Source: Pedobacter changchengzhani
GTDB taxonomy: Bacteria > Bacteroidota > Bacteroidia > Sphingobacteriales > Sphingobacteriaceae
Reading direction: 5' to 3'
NCBI RefSeq assembly: GCF_004354365.1
Contig: NZ_SJCY01000008.1
Coordinates: 62,001 to 126,000 of the forward strand
DNA: 64,000 nt
Shown here: piece after piece, positions 1-8,313 of the stretch
How the letters are laid out: each line of letters begins with the position of its first letter
Position numbering within the stretch: the stretch's first letter is position 1
Made by a program: the position numbers and the translations under genes
Notes under the pieces: model-generated
Database searches by the model: none
What the model was told of the DNA's origin: nothing
What the model saw: only the letters and a program-made list of their open reading frames with translations

Positions 1-227
1 AGCAACATAGGTAAAATTACACTACAAGCTAAAAATATTTTTTTTCCTCTGTTAGACACTTTTATTAATTTTGAATAAATGTATTATTAAAATGCAAGAC
101 GCTTAAAATCCGCACAAATTTTAAAATTTTAATTCTAATTGATAACATACTAAAATCATAATATCAAATAGTGTTAAACTCCAAATTTATGCAAATGTAG
201 TTTTTCTTTACTTTCATTTCCAAATAT

Positions 228-1649
228 TTAATCCTCAACAAAATTGTGCGCAGCATTTTCATCAAACTCGCCCTCCCATTTAGAAATTACAACGGTAGCT
301 AAACAATTACCAATTACGTTTACCGATGTTCTCGCCATGTCCATCAGTTCATCAATACCCAAAATTGCTGCAATAATAAATACCGGTAAACCAAACTGTT
401 CTGCTGTTGCAATAAGTACAATTAACGATGCCCTTGGTACAGCGGCAACACCTTTACTAGTGATCATAAGTGTAAAAGCAATTGCCAATTGATGACCAAA
501 GCTTAAGTGCATCCCAGCTGCTTGCGCAACAAAAATAGCCGCTAATGATAAATACAGCGATGTACCATCTAAGTTAAAACTATAGCCCGTAGGAATTACG
601 AACGAAACAATTTTACGTGGCACGCCAAACCTTTCCATATTGCTCATTGCTGCAGGTAATGCCGCATCAGAACTCGTGGTAGCAAACGCAATTGAAACAG
701 GTTCTTTCACAGCTTGTATAAATTTTTTAATCGGTATTTTTAAGAACAACATAATTGGAAGAAACACCAACAATAAAAACAGTATTAAAGCGATATAGAG
801 CGAACCAAGCAACATAAATAAATTCTTGAGAATATCCACACCCAAATGCCCCACCGTATAAGCCATCGCTGCACCCACTCCAATTGGCGCAAAATACATA
901 ATGATGTTCGTGAATTTAAACATCGTTTCTGATAAACTTTCGGCTAAATCAACCAAAGGCTTCCTCTTTTTCTCTTCCACTAATGCCAATCCCACACCAA
1001 ATAAAACGGAGAATACCACAATCTGCAAAACCTTATTCTCGTACATGGATTTCACCACGTTCTCTGGAAACAATTCGTATATAAAATGCGAAAATTTATA
1101 AACACCATGCACGTTTTCGGGTAGATTTTGTAAATCAGCATCCACAACTTGGGCAGTAGGCAGTTGCTGTTTAGGCATTTTTGAAATATCTACTCCAATA
1201 CCGGCATGCGTAATATTAATAACGGCTAAGCCGATAAAGATGGCACATGAAGTTGCACAGAAGAAATAAAGCATTGATTTCCAAGCCATTCTGCCTACTT
1301 GTTTTAAATCTGAATGTCCTGCAATACCGTAAACCAACGTTCCGAAAAGAATTGGACCAACAATAGTTTTAACCAATTTAATAAAACCCTTGCTTAAAGG
1401 GTGCAACGCTGTGGCTACGTTAGGAAAATCTACACCTATAAATACGCCCAGCATCATGGCGACTAAAATCCATGTTGTTAAGTTTTTTTTAAGGAGTGCG
1501 TGTGTAATTAATATAACTGCAACAATCCAACGCATCGCCATCATTATATCTGGAGATAATTCAATATAGTTGAACTCTTTTAAAATAGTAAGAATGATTG
1601 CAATAGAAATGAGTATCAAAGAGATAAAGCCGATTTTATTTTTTTTCAT
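228..1649 (-). CDS. Dicarboxylate/amino acid:cation symporter (DAACS family)
   Basis: This is an inner-membrane secondary transporter of 473 aa that should couple uptake of a C4-dicarboxylate or acidic amino acid to Na+ or H+. The family hallmarks are in the C-terminal half: the serine-rich re-entrant loop TTSSDAALPAAM (about residues 325-336), the substrate/cation motif PTGYSFNLDGTSLY just after it, and DELMDMARTSVNVIGN near the end. An extra hydrophobic pair of segments precedes the usual N-terminus, so it is slightly longer than GltP or DctA (about 430 aa). It stands alone, transcribed away from the sigma-factor gene. Substrate (glutamate, aspartate, succinate or fumarate) cannot be told from sequence alone. 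Confidence 0.93.
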   Translation of the reverse strand: MKKNKIGFISLILISIAIILTILKEFNYIELSPDIMMAMRWIVAVILITHALLKKNLTTWILVAMMLGVFIGVDFPNVATALHPLSKGFIKLVKTIVGPILFGTLVYGIAGHSDLKQVGRMAWKSMLYFFCATSCAIFIGLAVINITHAGIGVDISKMPKQQLPTAQVVDADLQNLPENVHGVYKFSHFIYELFPENVVKSMYENKVLQIVVFSVLFGVGLALVEEKKRKPLVDLAESLSETMFKFTNIIMYFAPIGVGAAMAYTVGHLGVDILKNLFMLLGSLYIALILFLLLVFLPIMLFLKIPIKKFIQAVKEPVSIAFATTSSDAALPAAMSNMERFGVPRKIVSFVIPTGYSFNLDGTSLYLSLAAIFVAQAAGMHLSFGHQLAIAFTLMITSKGVAAVPRASLIVLIATAEQFGLPVFIIAAILGIDELMDMARTSVNVIGNCLATVVISKWEGEFDENAAHNFVED

Positions 1650-1970
1650 TTAGGTTGTTTTGTAGAGGCGATTTACCTCAATAATGATATGAATACCTGA
1701 TTAGTTAGTTTGTGTTGGGGTTTATTTGAGACTAAATTATTATTTCATGAATAAAAAAAGTTAGTCCATAGTGATCATTTTGGTACAGAAAGCAAATAAA
1801 CAAAATGAATAATGCCCATTTTATTTTTAATACTTCCGAAAAAAAGCCACCACTTAATTAACAAAATTAAAAATTTGCACTCAGGAAGCAAGTATTTTTT
1901 ATTTTTGTTCTAAGTTTGTCTGTAACAATTCTAAGTTTGTGCATTCTAACATACAGTTCATAACACCTAA
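1650..1970. promoter_or_regulatory. Divergent intergenic region with two TAAGTTTG boxes before the ECF sigma gene
   Basis: This 321-bp AT-rich gap separates two divergent genes and has no convincing ORF. A 12-bp direct repeat TTCTAAGTTTGT occurs at 1908-1919 and 1929-1940, exactly 21 bp (two helical turns) apart. Each copy contains TAAGTTTG, which fits the Bacteroidota -7 consensus TAnnTTTG. The second copy ends 31 bp before the ATG. A TTG lies at 1905-1907, 24 nt upstream of the second box, slightly wider than the usual 17-23 spacing. It could be tandem promoters or a doubled activator/sigma site. No similar motif was seen toward the transporter. Confidence 0.5.
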
Positions 1971-2468
1971 ATGGAGCATAAAGACAAATTATTTAAAGAG
2001 ATATTTGATTCTAATTCTAAGAAAATCTTTCATTTATGTTTGGGATATGCTGGAGATGCAGATGCTGCCAATGATTTGCTACAAGAAACCTTTTTAAAGG
2101 TTTGGCAAAATTTAGATAAATTCAGAAATAAATCGCTCATCTCTACATGGATATACCGAATTGCCGTAAACACCTGCTTAACTTACTTACGCTCAGAAAA
2201 AAGGCAGGCAAAAGACGAACTCACAGATAACATTATTGAAAACAAAGTTGAGGAGTTCTCAGAAAAAAATGAACAGGTTGCATTGCTTTATAAATGTATT
2301 TCAAAATTAGAAGAAAACGACCGCTTAATTATAACAATGGTACTAGATGAACTGCCATATAATGAAATAGCAGATATTTCTGGCATTAGCGAAGGCAATC
2401 TGAGAGTAAAAATCCACCGTATTAAACAAAAATTAACCGAACTATACAACCAATATGCAAGCATTTGA
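1971..2468 (+). CDS. ECF-subfamily RNA polymerase sigma factor
   Basis: This 165-aa protein is a sigma-70 family extracytoplasmic-function factor, which redirects RNA polymerase to a small regulon. Region 2 is seen at about residues 25-75 (DLLQETFLKVWQNLDKF, then STWIYRIAVNTCLTYLR), and region 4 forms the C-terminal helix-turn-helix (LPYNEIADISGISEGNLRVK, about residues 122-141). Regions 1 and 3 are absent, as expected. It overlaps the next gene by 14 bp, which implies translational coupling to that membrane protein, a possible anti-sigma partner. The signal it answers to is unknown. Confidence 0.92.
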   Translation: MEHKDKLFKEIFDSNSKKIFHLCLGYAGDADAANDLLQETFLKVWQNLDKFRNKSLISTWIYRIAVNTCLTYLRSEKRQAKDELTDNIIENKVEEFSEKNEQVALLYKCISKLEENDRLIITMVLDELPYNEIADISGISEGNLRVKIHRIKQKLTELYNQYASI

Positions 2469-3054
2469 TCAAATACAAGAACTGTGGCAAAAGCATGAGG
2501 TAGAAGTTAAGGTTTCTGCCGACGAAATGTTGCAACAAGTAAAAAAAGAAGTTGGTGGAATTAAATTTAAGTCGGCCTTAAATATAATAGGCATGCTCGT
2601 TTCGTTAGTGGCTATTTTATCGGTTTGGGTATTTTTCCATTTTGAATCGTGGACCACACACGTCGGACTTGGAATAACAGCTATTGCAGTTTTAATCTAT
2701 ACCTTAATACTTTATCGAGATTACAAGCTTATTGCCAATAATGATATCACAGACCATCCTCAAAAGTTTTTAAACGGCTTAAAAACTTATCAACTAAACC
2801 GATATTCTTTGTACAACAAATTGTATTGGTTTTACACCATTGCGCTATCTTTAGGACTGATATTTTATTTTATAGAAGTACTCTCTTCGTTTACGATAAT
2901 TCAAAAATCAATCGCCATTGGATTAACTTTTTTATGGATATTATTTTGCTCTACATTGGTTAGAAAAAAAGTAATGAAACGCGAAAAACAACGGATAGAT
3001 TTACTGATAGAAAAGTTTGAACGCATTAATGGCCAGTTTTTTGCTAATGAGTAA
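2455..3054 (+). CDS. Membrane protein coupled to the ECF sigma factor (possible anti-sigma)
   Basis: This is a 199-aa protein of no family I recognise with confidence. A soluble N-terminus of about 40 residues with coiled-coil character (QELWQKHEVEVKVSADEML) precedes two hydrophobic segments (about 43-62 and 70-87), a soluble stretch, and two more segments (about 125-142 and 150-167), ending in a basic tail. The ATG lies inside the sigma gene, 14 bp before its end, so the two are probably co-translated. ECF sigma genes are commonly followed by their membrane anti-sigma factor, and the cytoplasmic N-terminus would suit that role, but no zinc-binding anti-sigma motif is visible. Confidence 0.75.
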   Translation: MQAFDQIQELWQKHEVEVKVSADEMLQQVKKEVGGIKFKSALNIIGMLVSLVAILSVWVFFHFESWTTHVGLGITAIAVLIYTLILYRDYKLIANNDITDHPQKFLNGLKTYQLNRYSLYNKLYWFYTIALSLGLIFYFIEVLSSFTIIQKSIAIGLTFLWILFCSTLVRKKVMKREKQRIDLLIEKFERINGQFFANE

Positions 3055-3089
3055 TTTAACCATTCCACATCTATTTTGGGGATCATTAA

Positions 3090-3641
3090 ATGATGAAAAA
3101 ACTGTTCGCGCTTATATCTTTTATTATAACATTGTCTTTCATAAGTTTTAAACAAGACAATTACACGCCTCCACAATTGGATTGGGCAACACATTATAAA
3201 GGCAAAGCCGATAAAAACTCGCCATTTTTTGCTTTAACAGCGATGACTTGGAAGTACAGCTACAATTCTACCGCTAGTAAAACGAAAGTTAAAATCGACT
3301 TGACCAATACGCTTTCGATTGATGTAAACCGATCATGGGTAAAATGGGATAAAATAACTGAACCGAAAATAAGAGAAAGCTTATTGCATCACGAACAGGG
3401 GCATGTAAATATCGAATATATTTTGCTTAAAGAAGCTGATCGGGTTTTAAAAAACAACGAATATTCTGTTAGAAATTACAAAACTGAAATTGCCAACCTC
3501 GCCAACCAGCTGAGCACATATTTCAATACCATGCAACTAAATTACGATGAGGAAACCGAACACGGTAGTAACCATAAAATGCAAGCACGTTGGGATGTAA
3601 TTATTGCCGATAAAACGAGAGAAGTTATGGCCTTACAATAA
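3090..3641 (+). CDS. Secreted DUF922-like protein with HEQGH putative metal site
   Basis: This is a 183-aa protein with an N-terminal hydrophobic stretch (about residues 4-19) that looks like a signal peptide or anchor, so it is probably periplasmic. The centre carries HHEQGHVNIEY (about residues 107-117), which contains an HExxH-type motif followed by a downstream acidic residue, as in DUF922-type putative Zn-dependent proteins. Proteolytic activity is inferred from the motif only. It lies 35 bp after the membrane-protein gene on the same strand and could be the last gene of the sigma operon. Its 3' end overlaps the convergent kinase gene by 9 bp. Confidence 0.7.
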   Translation: MMKKLFALISFIITLSFISFKQDNYTPPQLDWATHYKGKADKNSPFFALTAMTWKYSYNSTASKTKVKIDLTNTLSIDVNRSWVKWDKITEPKIRESLLHHEQGHVNIEYILLKEADRVLKNNEYSVRNYKTEIANLANQLSTYFNTMQLNYDEETEHGSNHKMQARWDVIIADKTREVMALQ

Positions 3642-4013
3642 AAGAGCGATTAACTTTGGCAAAAAGACTAATAAACCCACAATAAGCGCAACAATTGCAA
3701 TTACCAATACTGCCCCTGCAGCAATATCTTTAACTATTTTTATTTTGGGATTAATTTCTTCAGTTACCAAATCTGCTAATTTTTCTATTGCCGTATTTAA
3801 AATTTCTGCAACAAAAACAGCACCTATAATTAAACAAACTATAACCCATTCTACATTCGAAATTTTAAGAAAAATCCCTAAAAAAATCGCCAGCAATGCT
3901 GCAACTAAATGGATACGACCATTATGTTCCGTTAAAAAGAATATTTTTAATCCGTTAATAGCGAACCTAAAACTTCTTATCCTATCCAAAATGGAGAACT
4001 TTTTTCTTCCCAA
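3633..4013 (-). CDS. Diacylglycerol kinase family protein (DgkA type)
   Basis: This small integral membrane kinase of 126 aa probably phosphorylates a lipid such as diacylglycerol or undecaprenol. Family features are the N-terminal amphipathic segment (FRFAINGLKIFFLTEHNGRIH), the metal/ATP residues in AEILNTAIEKLADLV (about residues 70-84), and three hydrophobic segments (about 36-50, 56-72 and 96-116). Length is typical of DgkA (about 120 aa). The gene is convergent with and overlaps the DUF922-like gene by 9 bp, and its start lies about 50 bp past the end of the hexosaminidase. Lipid specificity is not resolved. Confidence 0.9.
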   Translation of the reverse strand: MGRKKFSILDRIRSFRFAINGLKIFFLTEHNGRIHLVAALLAIFLGIFLKISNVEWVIVCLIIGAVFVAEILNTAIEKLADLVTEEINPKIKIVKDIAAGAVLVIAIVALIVGLLVFLPKLIALLL

Positions 4014-4066
4014 AATTTACAGCTTAATATTGATAAACAAATTAGCTTCGAAACCAAAACGGTTAA

Positions 4067-5980
4067 TTATTTCGTTTTTTTAGGCGCATTTGGATCGATG
4101 TAACCGTTATTTAAAATCGTTTCCTTCATCACACTTCTTCTTCCGCTTGGCGCAATTACAATTGTTTTTAAAGTTCTTTTTTCGCCCTTTGGCACAACTA
4201 TTTTAAATGCCGAAGTATATAAAGTAGCATTTTCCGAAGGACGAGATTCATCTAAAGAATAGTAAATTTCCCCCCCCTCAACCGGAACTTTGAATGCAAA
4301 AGTAAAACTTTCGCCTGTTAATGTCTCATCACTTTGCCCTATCGGCGTTGGTACCCAAAAATTTACCCCCTCTTTATCCATTCTAGCCAAATGCTTTGGT
4401 AATCTTTGTTCAGCAAAATTCTGTAGGTCTTTCCTCGCAACCGGACTCCAAGCAATTTCCGATAAAGCCAATAACCGTGGATAAGCTTGATATTCGGCCT
4501 TTGCCGGACTTGTGATATATTCTGTCCATAAGTTGGCTTGCACGCCTAAAATATATTTCTGTTGATCTGCTGTTAACACTTTAGGTACCGGATCGTACAT
4601 ATAACTTTTTGTATATGGTGCTAAACCTCCAATTAAAACCGGCTCATCGTTTGAGTTAGATTGGTTGTGGTCAATATACAAACCCATCGAACCAGGTGTC
4701 ATAATTACATTGTGATTTTGCTGTGCTGCTGCGATGCCACCGCTTTCACCTCGCCAGCTCATTACAGTGGCATTTGGCGCCAAACCGCCCTCTAAAATTT
4801 CATCCCAACCAATAATCATTCTCCCTTTACTGTTCAGGTATTTTTCCATCCGTTGAATAAAATAGCTCTGTAATTCATGCTCATCTTTAAATCCTTTCTC
4901 TTTCATTAAAGCTTGGCAAAAACGAGATTCTTTCCAATATTTCTTTGGACTTTCATCGCCGCCAATGTGGATGTATTTCGATGGAAAAATAGCCATAACT
5001 TCATCTAAAACATTTTGCAAAAAAATAAAGGTATTTTCTGTAGGTGTGTAAACATCATCAAAAACACCCCAAGTTTGTTGTACTTGTTTGCCCTTTCTAC
5101 TACCCCACCACGGCGTTTTTGGATCAATATAAGTGCTACTGTCAGGAAAACAACTTAATTCTGGATATGCAGCAATTGCAGCCGAACTGTGTCCGGGCAT
5201 TTCAATTTCAGGAATAACGTTTATATATCTATCCGTAGCATATTTTACAATTTCTTTAGCTTCTTCTTGCGTGTAGAATCCCTTATACGCTGTAGATGTA
5301 TTCCCAATTCCCGGGTGGTGACCTATTATTGTGCCATTACGTGCCGAACCTACAGAAGTAAGCTTCGGGTATTTCTTAATTTCTATTCTCCACCCCTGAT
5401 CTTCGGTTAAATGCCAATGAAAATTGTTGATTTTATAGAAAGCCAATCGATCAATAAATTGCTTAATAAACGCAACTGGGAAAAAATGCCTCCCAACATC
5501 CAACATACTTCCACGATAACTAAAACGAGGATAATCATTTATAATTACCGTTGGAACAATAATTTTATCGTTCGTTTTGTCGGGCAACATTTGCATAACG
5601 GTTTGTACCGCATAAAATAAACCTGCACCTTTTCCTATTAAGGTAATTTGAGTTGGTGTTATGTTTATTGTATAACCTTCATTAGGTAATTTTTCGGCCC
5701 CTAATGAAGTAAGCACTATAGATTTTTGCTTTAACAAGGGATTTTTAACCTCACGAAGTGCGAAACCACCTTTCGTAACAATAAATGCATTTAACAAATC
5801 GGCCATTTTCGCACCCTCCGCTCCTTCTGAAACCATTACAACAGTTTTATCTAAAGTGAAGTTGCCATTCCCCTTTGTTATAGAAACGGGAACAGGAATA
5901 ATGCCTAAATTAGGGTCATTTTGAGCAAAACTCTTACTGCAAAGCAAAATAATACTGGCCACCATTAAAATTTTCTTCAT
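4067..5980 (-). CDS. Beta-N-acetylhexosaminidase, GH20
   Basis: This 637-aa exported glycosidase removes terminal beta-linked GlcNAc or GalNAc from glycans, chitooligosaccharides or wall fragments. A signal peptide (KKILMVASIILLCSKSFAQ) is followed by a GH20b-type N-terminal domain (about residues 25-150) and the catalytic TIM barrel. The barrel begins around YRGSMLDVGRHFFPV and contains the catalytic Asp-Glu pair in HIGGDESPKKYW (about residues 337-348). A C-terminal beta-sandwich of about 85 residues follows, resembling the Fn3-like tail of many Bacteroidota hexosaminidases. No SusC/SusD genes are adjacent, so it is not an obvious polysaccharide-utilisation locus. The chosen ATG places the signal peptide at the extreme N-terminus. 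Confidence 0.95.
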   Translation of the reverse strand: MKKILMVASIILLCSKSFAQNDPNLGIIPVPVSITKGNGNFTLDKTVVMVSEGAEGAKMADLLNAFIVTKGGFALREVKNPLLKQKSIVLTSLGAEKLPNEGYTINITPTQITLIGKGAGLFYAVQTVMQMLPDKTNDKIIVPTVIINDYPRFSYRGSMLDVGRHFFPVAFIKQFIDRLAFYKINNFHWHLTEDQGWRIEIKKYPKLTSVGSARNGTIIGHHPGIGNTSTAYKGFYTQEEAKEIVKYATDRYINVIPEIEMPGHSSAAIAAYPELSCFPDSSTYIDPKTPWWGSRKGKQVQQTWGVFDDVYTPTENTFIFLQNVLDEVMAIFPSKYIHIGGDESPKKYWKESRFCQALMKEKGFKDEHELQSYFIQRMEKYLNSKGRMIIGWDEILEGGLAPNATVMSWRGESGGIAAAQQNHNVIMTPGSMGLYIDHNQSNSNDEPVLIGGLAPYTKSYMYDPVPKVLTADQQKYILGVQANLWTEYITSPAKAEYQAYPRLLALSEIAWSPVARKDLQNFAEQRLPKHLARMDKEGVNFWVPTPIGQSDETLTGESFTFAFKVPVEGGEIYYSLDESRPSENATLYTSAFKIVVPKGEKRTLKTIVIAPSGRRSVMKETILNNGYIDPNAPKKTK

Positions 5981-6188
5981 TTGTTTTCGAATATTTTGGT
6001 TTATTAACGAAATAAATTAGCCTAATATAGGAATAATCGGAGGAAAAGAAATCCAATTTTCGTTACAATAAAAAAGCGAACGAGCGCACTATTGGATATA
6101 GAGATGCTCCCAACACAGTTTCTATTCTTTAAAAACCGGTTGATGAACTAAATCCTAAAAAAATTTAAAGTACTAAAATATCGAAGTA

Positions 6189-7508
6189 TTAATGGCTGTA
6201 AACAGTTTCGAGTTCGGTCACATCCACTTCTCCATCCGCGTTTAGCGCCGAAAGTTTTACTCCTTTTAGTTCATTAACCATAAGCGGATCATATTTGGCC
6301 CTAACTTTTACATAGTTCTTCGTAAAACCGTGCATGTAACCCATTTTTTGATCGGCTTCGAAAAGCACTTCTGCATGGTTACCAATTTGAGATTCATAAA
6401 ACGCTCTTCTTTTCTTATCAGATAAAATATGAAGCATTTTGCTACGTTCATTTCTTTCGCTTCCAGCAACTACGCCCTTCATTGCAGCTGCTTCCGTTTG
6501 TTCGCGTTCAGAATAGCTAAAAACATGCAAATAAGAAATATCCAACTCATTCAAAAACTTATAAGTTTCTAAAAAATCGGCTTTGGTTTCGCCAGGAAAG
6601 CCTACAATAACATCAACACCAATACAACAGTTTGGCATTACTTCCTTTATTTTTGCAACGCGTTCTACGTACAAATCGGTGCGGTAACGCCTGCGCATTA
6701 AACCCAAAATTTTATCCGAACCCGATTGTAATGGAATATGGAAGTGCGGCACAAAACTTTTCGATGTGGCAACAAATTCGATAATTTCGTTGCTCAAAAG
6801 GTTTGGTTCTATCGAAGAAATCCTGATTCTCTCAATGCCGTTAACTTCATCGAGTGCTTTCACCAAATCGAAAAATTTATCTTCACGCTCACCGTTTCTA
6901 ATACCGAAATCGCCTAGGTTTACGCCTGTTAAAACAATTTCTTTTACGCCACTTTCAGCAATCATTTTGGCGCGATTAACGACATTTTCAATGGTATCAC
7001 TTCGGCTGGCGCCACGAGCAAGCGGAATGGTACAGTAGGTACAAGGATAATCGCAACCATCCTGTACTTTTAAAAATGTACGCGTTCTATCACCTATAGA
7101 ATATGAAGCAATGAAGTTGTGATTTACTTTTTCTATACTTTGTTGATGAACAACTGTTTTAGGCTTTTTAGTTAAATCGGTTATATATTCTACAATTCTG
7201 AATTTTTCTGCAGCACCCAAAACCATATCTACACCTTCAATTTCGGCAATTTCTTGTGGTTTTAGCTGCGCATAGCAACCTACAATGGTAACAAAAGCAT
7301 TTGGAGAATACTTTAAAGCTTCTTTAACTACTTTTCTACATTTCTTATCAGCATGATCAGTTACCGAACAGGTATTAATCACATATACATCTGCCTTATC
7401 CTGAAAATCTACAACAGCATAACCCGCATCGGCAAATAAACGACCAATACTTGATGTTTCTGAGAAATTTAATTTACAACCTAACGTATAAAAAGCTACT
7501 TTTTTCAT
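6189..7508 (-). CDS. mtaB: tRNA t6A37 methylthiotransferase MtaB
   Basis: This 439-aa radical-SAM enzyme converts t6A37 to ms2t6A37 in ANN-decoding tRNAs. The N-terminal UPF0004 domain has the cluster cysteines in YTLGCKLNFSET, INTCSVTD and VGCYAQLKP. The radical-SAM domain carries CDYPCTYCTIP (CxxxCxxC, about residues 150-160) and continues through LTGVNLGDFG and HIPLQSGSD. A TRAM-like tail closes the protein. The CKLNFSET form is typical of the MtaB rather than the MiaB or RimO branch. A TATCTTTG box ends 7 bp before the ATG, so the mRNA may have almost no leader. Confidence 0.93.
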   Translation of the reverse strand: MKKVAFYTLGCKLNFSETSSIGRLFADAGYAVVDFQDKADVYVINTCSVTDHADKKCRKVVKEALKYSPNAFVTIVGCYAQLKPQEIAEIEGVDMVLGAAEKFRIVEYITDLTKKPKTVVHQQSIEKVNHNFIASYSIGDRTRTFLKVQDGCDYPCTYCTIPLARGASRSDTIENVVNRAKMIAESGVKEIVLTGVNLGDFGIRNGEREDKFFDLVKALDEVNGIERIRISSIEPNLLSNEIIEFVATSKSFVPHFHIPLQSGSDKILGLMRRRYRTDLYVERVAKIKEVMPNCCIGVDVIVGFPGETKADFLETYKFLNELDISYLHVFSYSEREQTEAAAMKGVVAGSERNERSKMLHILSDKKRRAFYESQIGNHAEVLFEADQKMGYMHGFTKNYVKVRAKYDPLMVNELKGVKLSALNADGEVDVTELETVYSH

Positions 7509-7515
7509 TGATGCG

Positions 7516-7523
7516 CAAAGATA
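7516..7523 (-). promoter_or_regulatory. TATCTTTG -7-like box of mtaB
   Basis: Read on the minus strand, TATCTTTG matches the Bacteroidota -7 consensus TAnnTTTG and is separated from the mtaB ATG by only 7 nt. A start site about 7 nt downstream would fall on or next to the start codon. No good TTG at the usual upstream spacing was found. Confidence 0.45.
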
Positions 7524-7573
7524 GGAATTAGATATGATTATTGAGAAGTGAGATAAAATGAAAATTTGATTAA

Positions 7574-8137
7574 TTATGCCTCATTCCACCTATAGCTATC
7601 AACCTCAAAACCAGCTAAATCTAAAACCCTGCTCACAACTGTTCCTGCAACTTCTTCAATACTTTTTGGCAAGCTATAAAATGATGGATTTGCGGGGCAA
7701 ATAATCCCACCGGCCTCCGTAACCGTTTTCATATTATTGATATGGATTAAACTAAATGGCGTATCTCTAACCACGGCAATTAACTTTCTCCGTTCTTTTA
7801 AAATAACATCAGCGGCTCTTGATATTAAATCATTGGATATGCCATGCGCAATCCTGCCTAAAGTACCCATAGAGCATGGTACAATTATCATGGTGTCGTA
7901 TTTTGCAGAACCTGATGCAAAAGGTGCGTTGAAATCATTTTTGCTGTAAAAATTGAAATTATAATTATTGTAAGCCTCATTGCCGAGTTCATATTTCCAA
8001 ACGTCTTTGGCATTATCGCTCATCACTACGCCAACGGCATCTATTTGATCTTCAATTTTTGCAATTTGATCAAATAAAACTTTCGCATAAACAGACCCGC
8101 TTGCGCCTGTAACAGCAATTATAATTTTTCTCTTCAT
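7574..8137 (-). CDS. ubiX: Flavin prenyltransferase UbiX
   Basis: UbiX prenylates FMN to make prenyl-FMN, the cofactor of UbiD-type decarboxylases in quinone biosynthesis. The protein starts MKRKIIIAVTGASGSVYAKV, the FMN/phosphate-binding N-terminus of the family. It continues with the conserved PCSMGTLGRIAHGISNDLI (about residues 88-106) and RRKLIAVVRDTPFSLIHI. An upstream in-frame ATG at 8188 would add 17 hydrophobic residues, but it lies outside family homology, and a TACTTTTG promoter-like box sits between the two starts, so I chose 8137. The cognate ubiD is not in the window. Confidence 0.93.
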   Translation of the reverse strand: MKRKIIIAVTGASGSVYAKVLFDQIAKIEDQIDAVGVVMSDNAKDVWKYELGNEAYNNYNFNFYSKNDFNAPFASGSAKYDTMIIVPCSMGTLGRIAHGISNDLISRAADVILKERRKLIAVVRDTPFSLIHINNMKTVTEAGGIICPANPSFYSLPKSIEEVAGTVVSRVLDLAGFEVDSYRWNEA

Positions 8138-8143
8138 CTGATA

Positions 8144-8151
8144 CAAAAGTA
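8144..8151 (-). promoter_or_regulatory. TACTTTTG -7-like box of ubiX
   Basis: Minus-strand TACTTTTG (TAnnTTTG) ends 6 nt before the preferred ubiX ATG and inside the longer upstream reading frame. It supports the shorter start and suggests a very short leader. Confidence 0.45.
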
Positions 8152-8281
8152 ACGTTAGTACAATCTGTTTAAAAATTTGATTAAACATCTCTTGGTAAAA
8201 ATTAAACTAGAATTAAATTTTAAAACCATCATTAAATAAGCTAAATTAAAATGTGAAAAAATAAATTTTGTTTAATAAAAT

Positions 8282-8306
8282 AATAAACGTTAATTTAACA
8301 TTTATT
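8282..8306. promoter_or_regulatory. 25-bp near-palindrome just upstream of araB (candidate operator)
   Basis: The 25 bp ending 7 nt before the araB ATG read nearly the same on both strands (22 of 25 positions), with outer arms AATAAA/TTTATT and inner arms GTTAA/TTAAC. The position fits either a repressor site overlapping translation initiation or simply AT-rich chance. No regulator gene lies beside the arabinose genes, and no second copy was seen before araA. Confidence 0.4.
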
Positions 8307-8313
8307 AAAAAAT

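Noticed and set aside
3604..4083. 159-aa ORF opposite the diacylglycerol kinase gene
   Set aside because: The minus strand encodes an intact DgkA-type kinase; the plus-strand translation has no family features.
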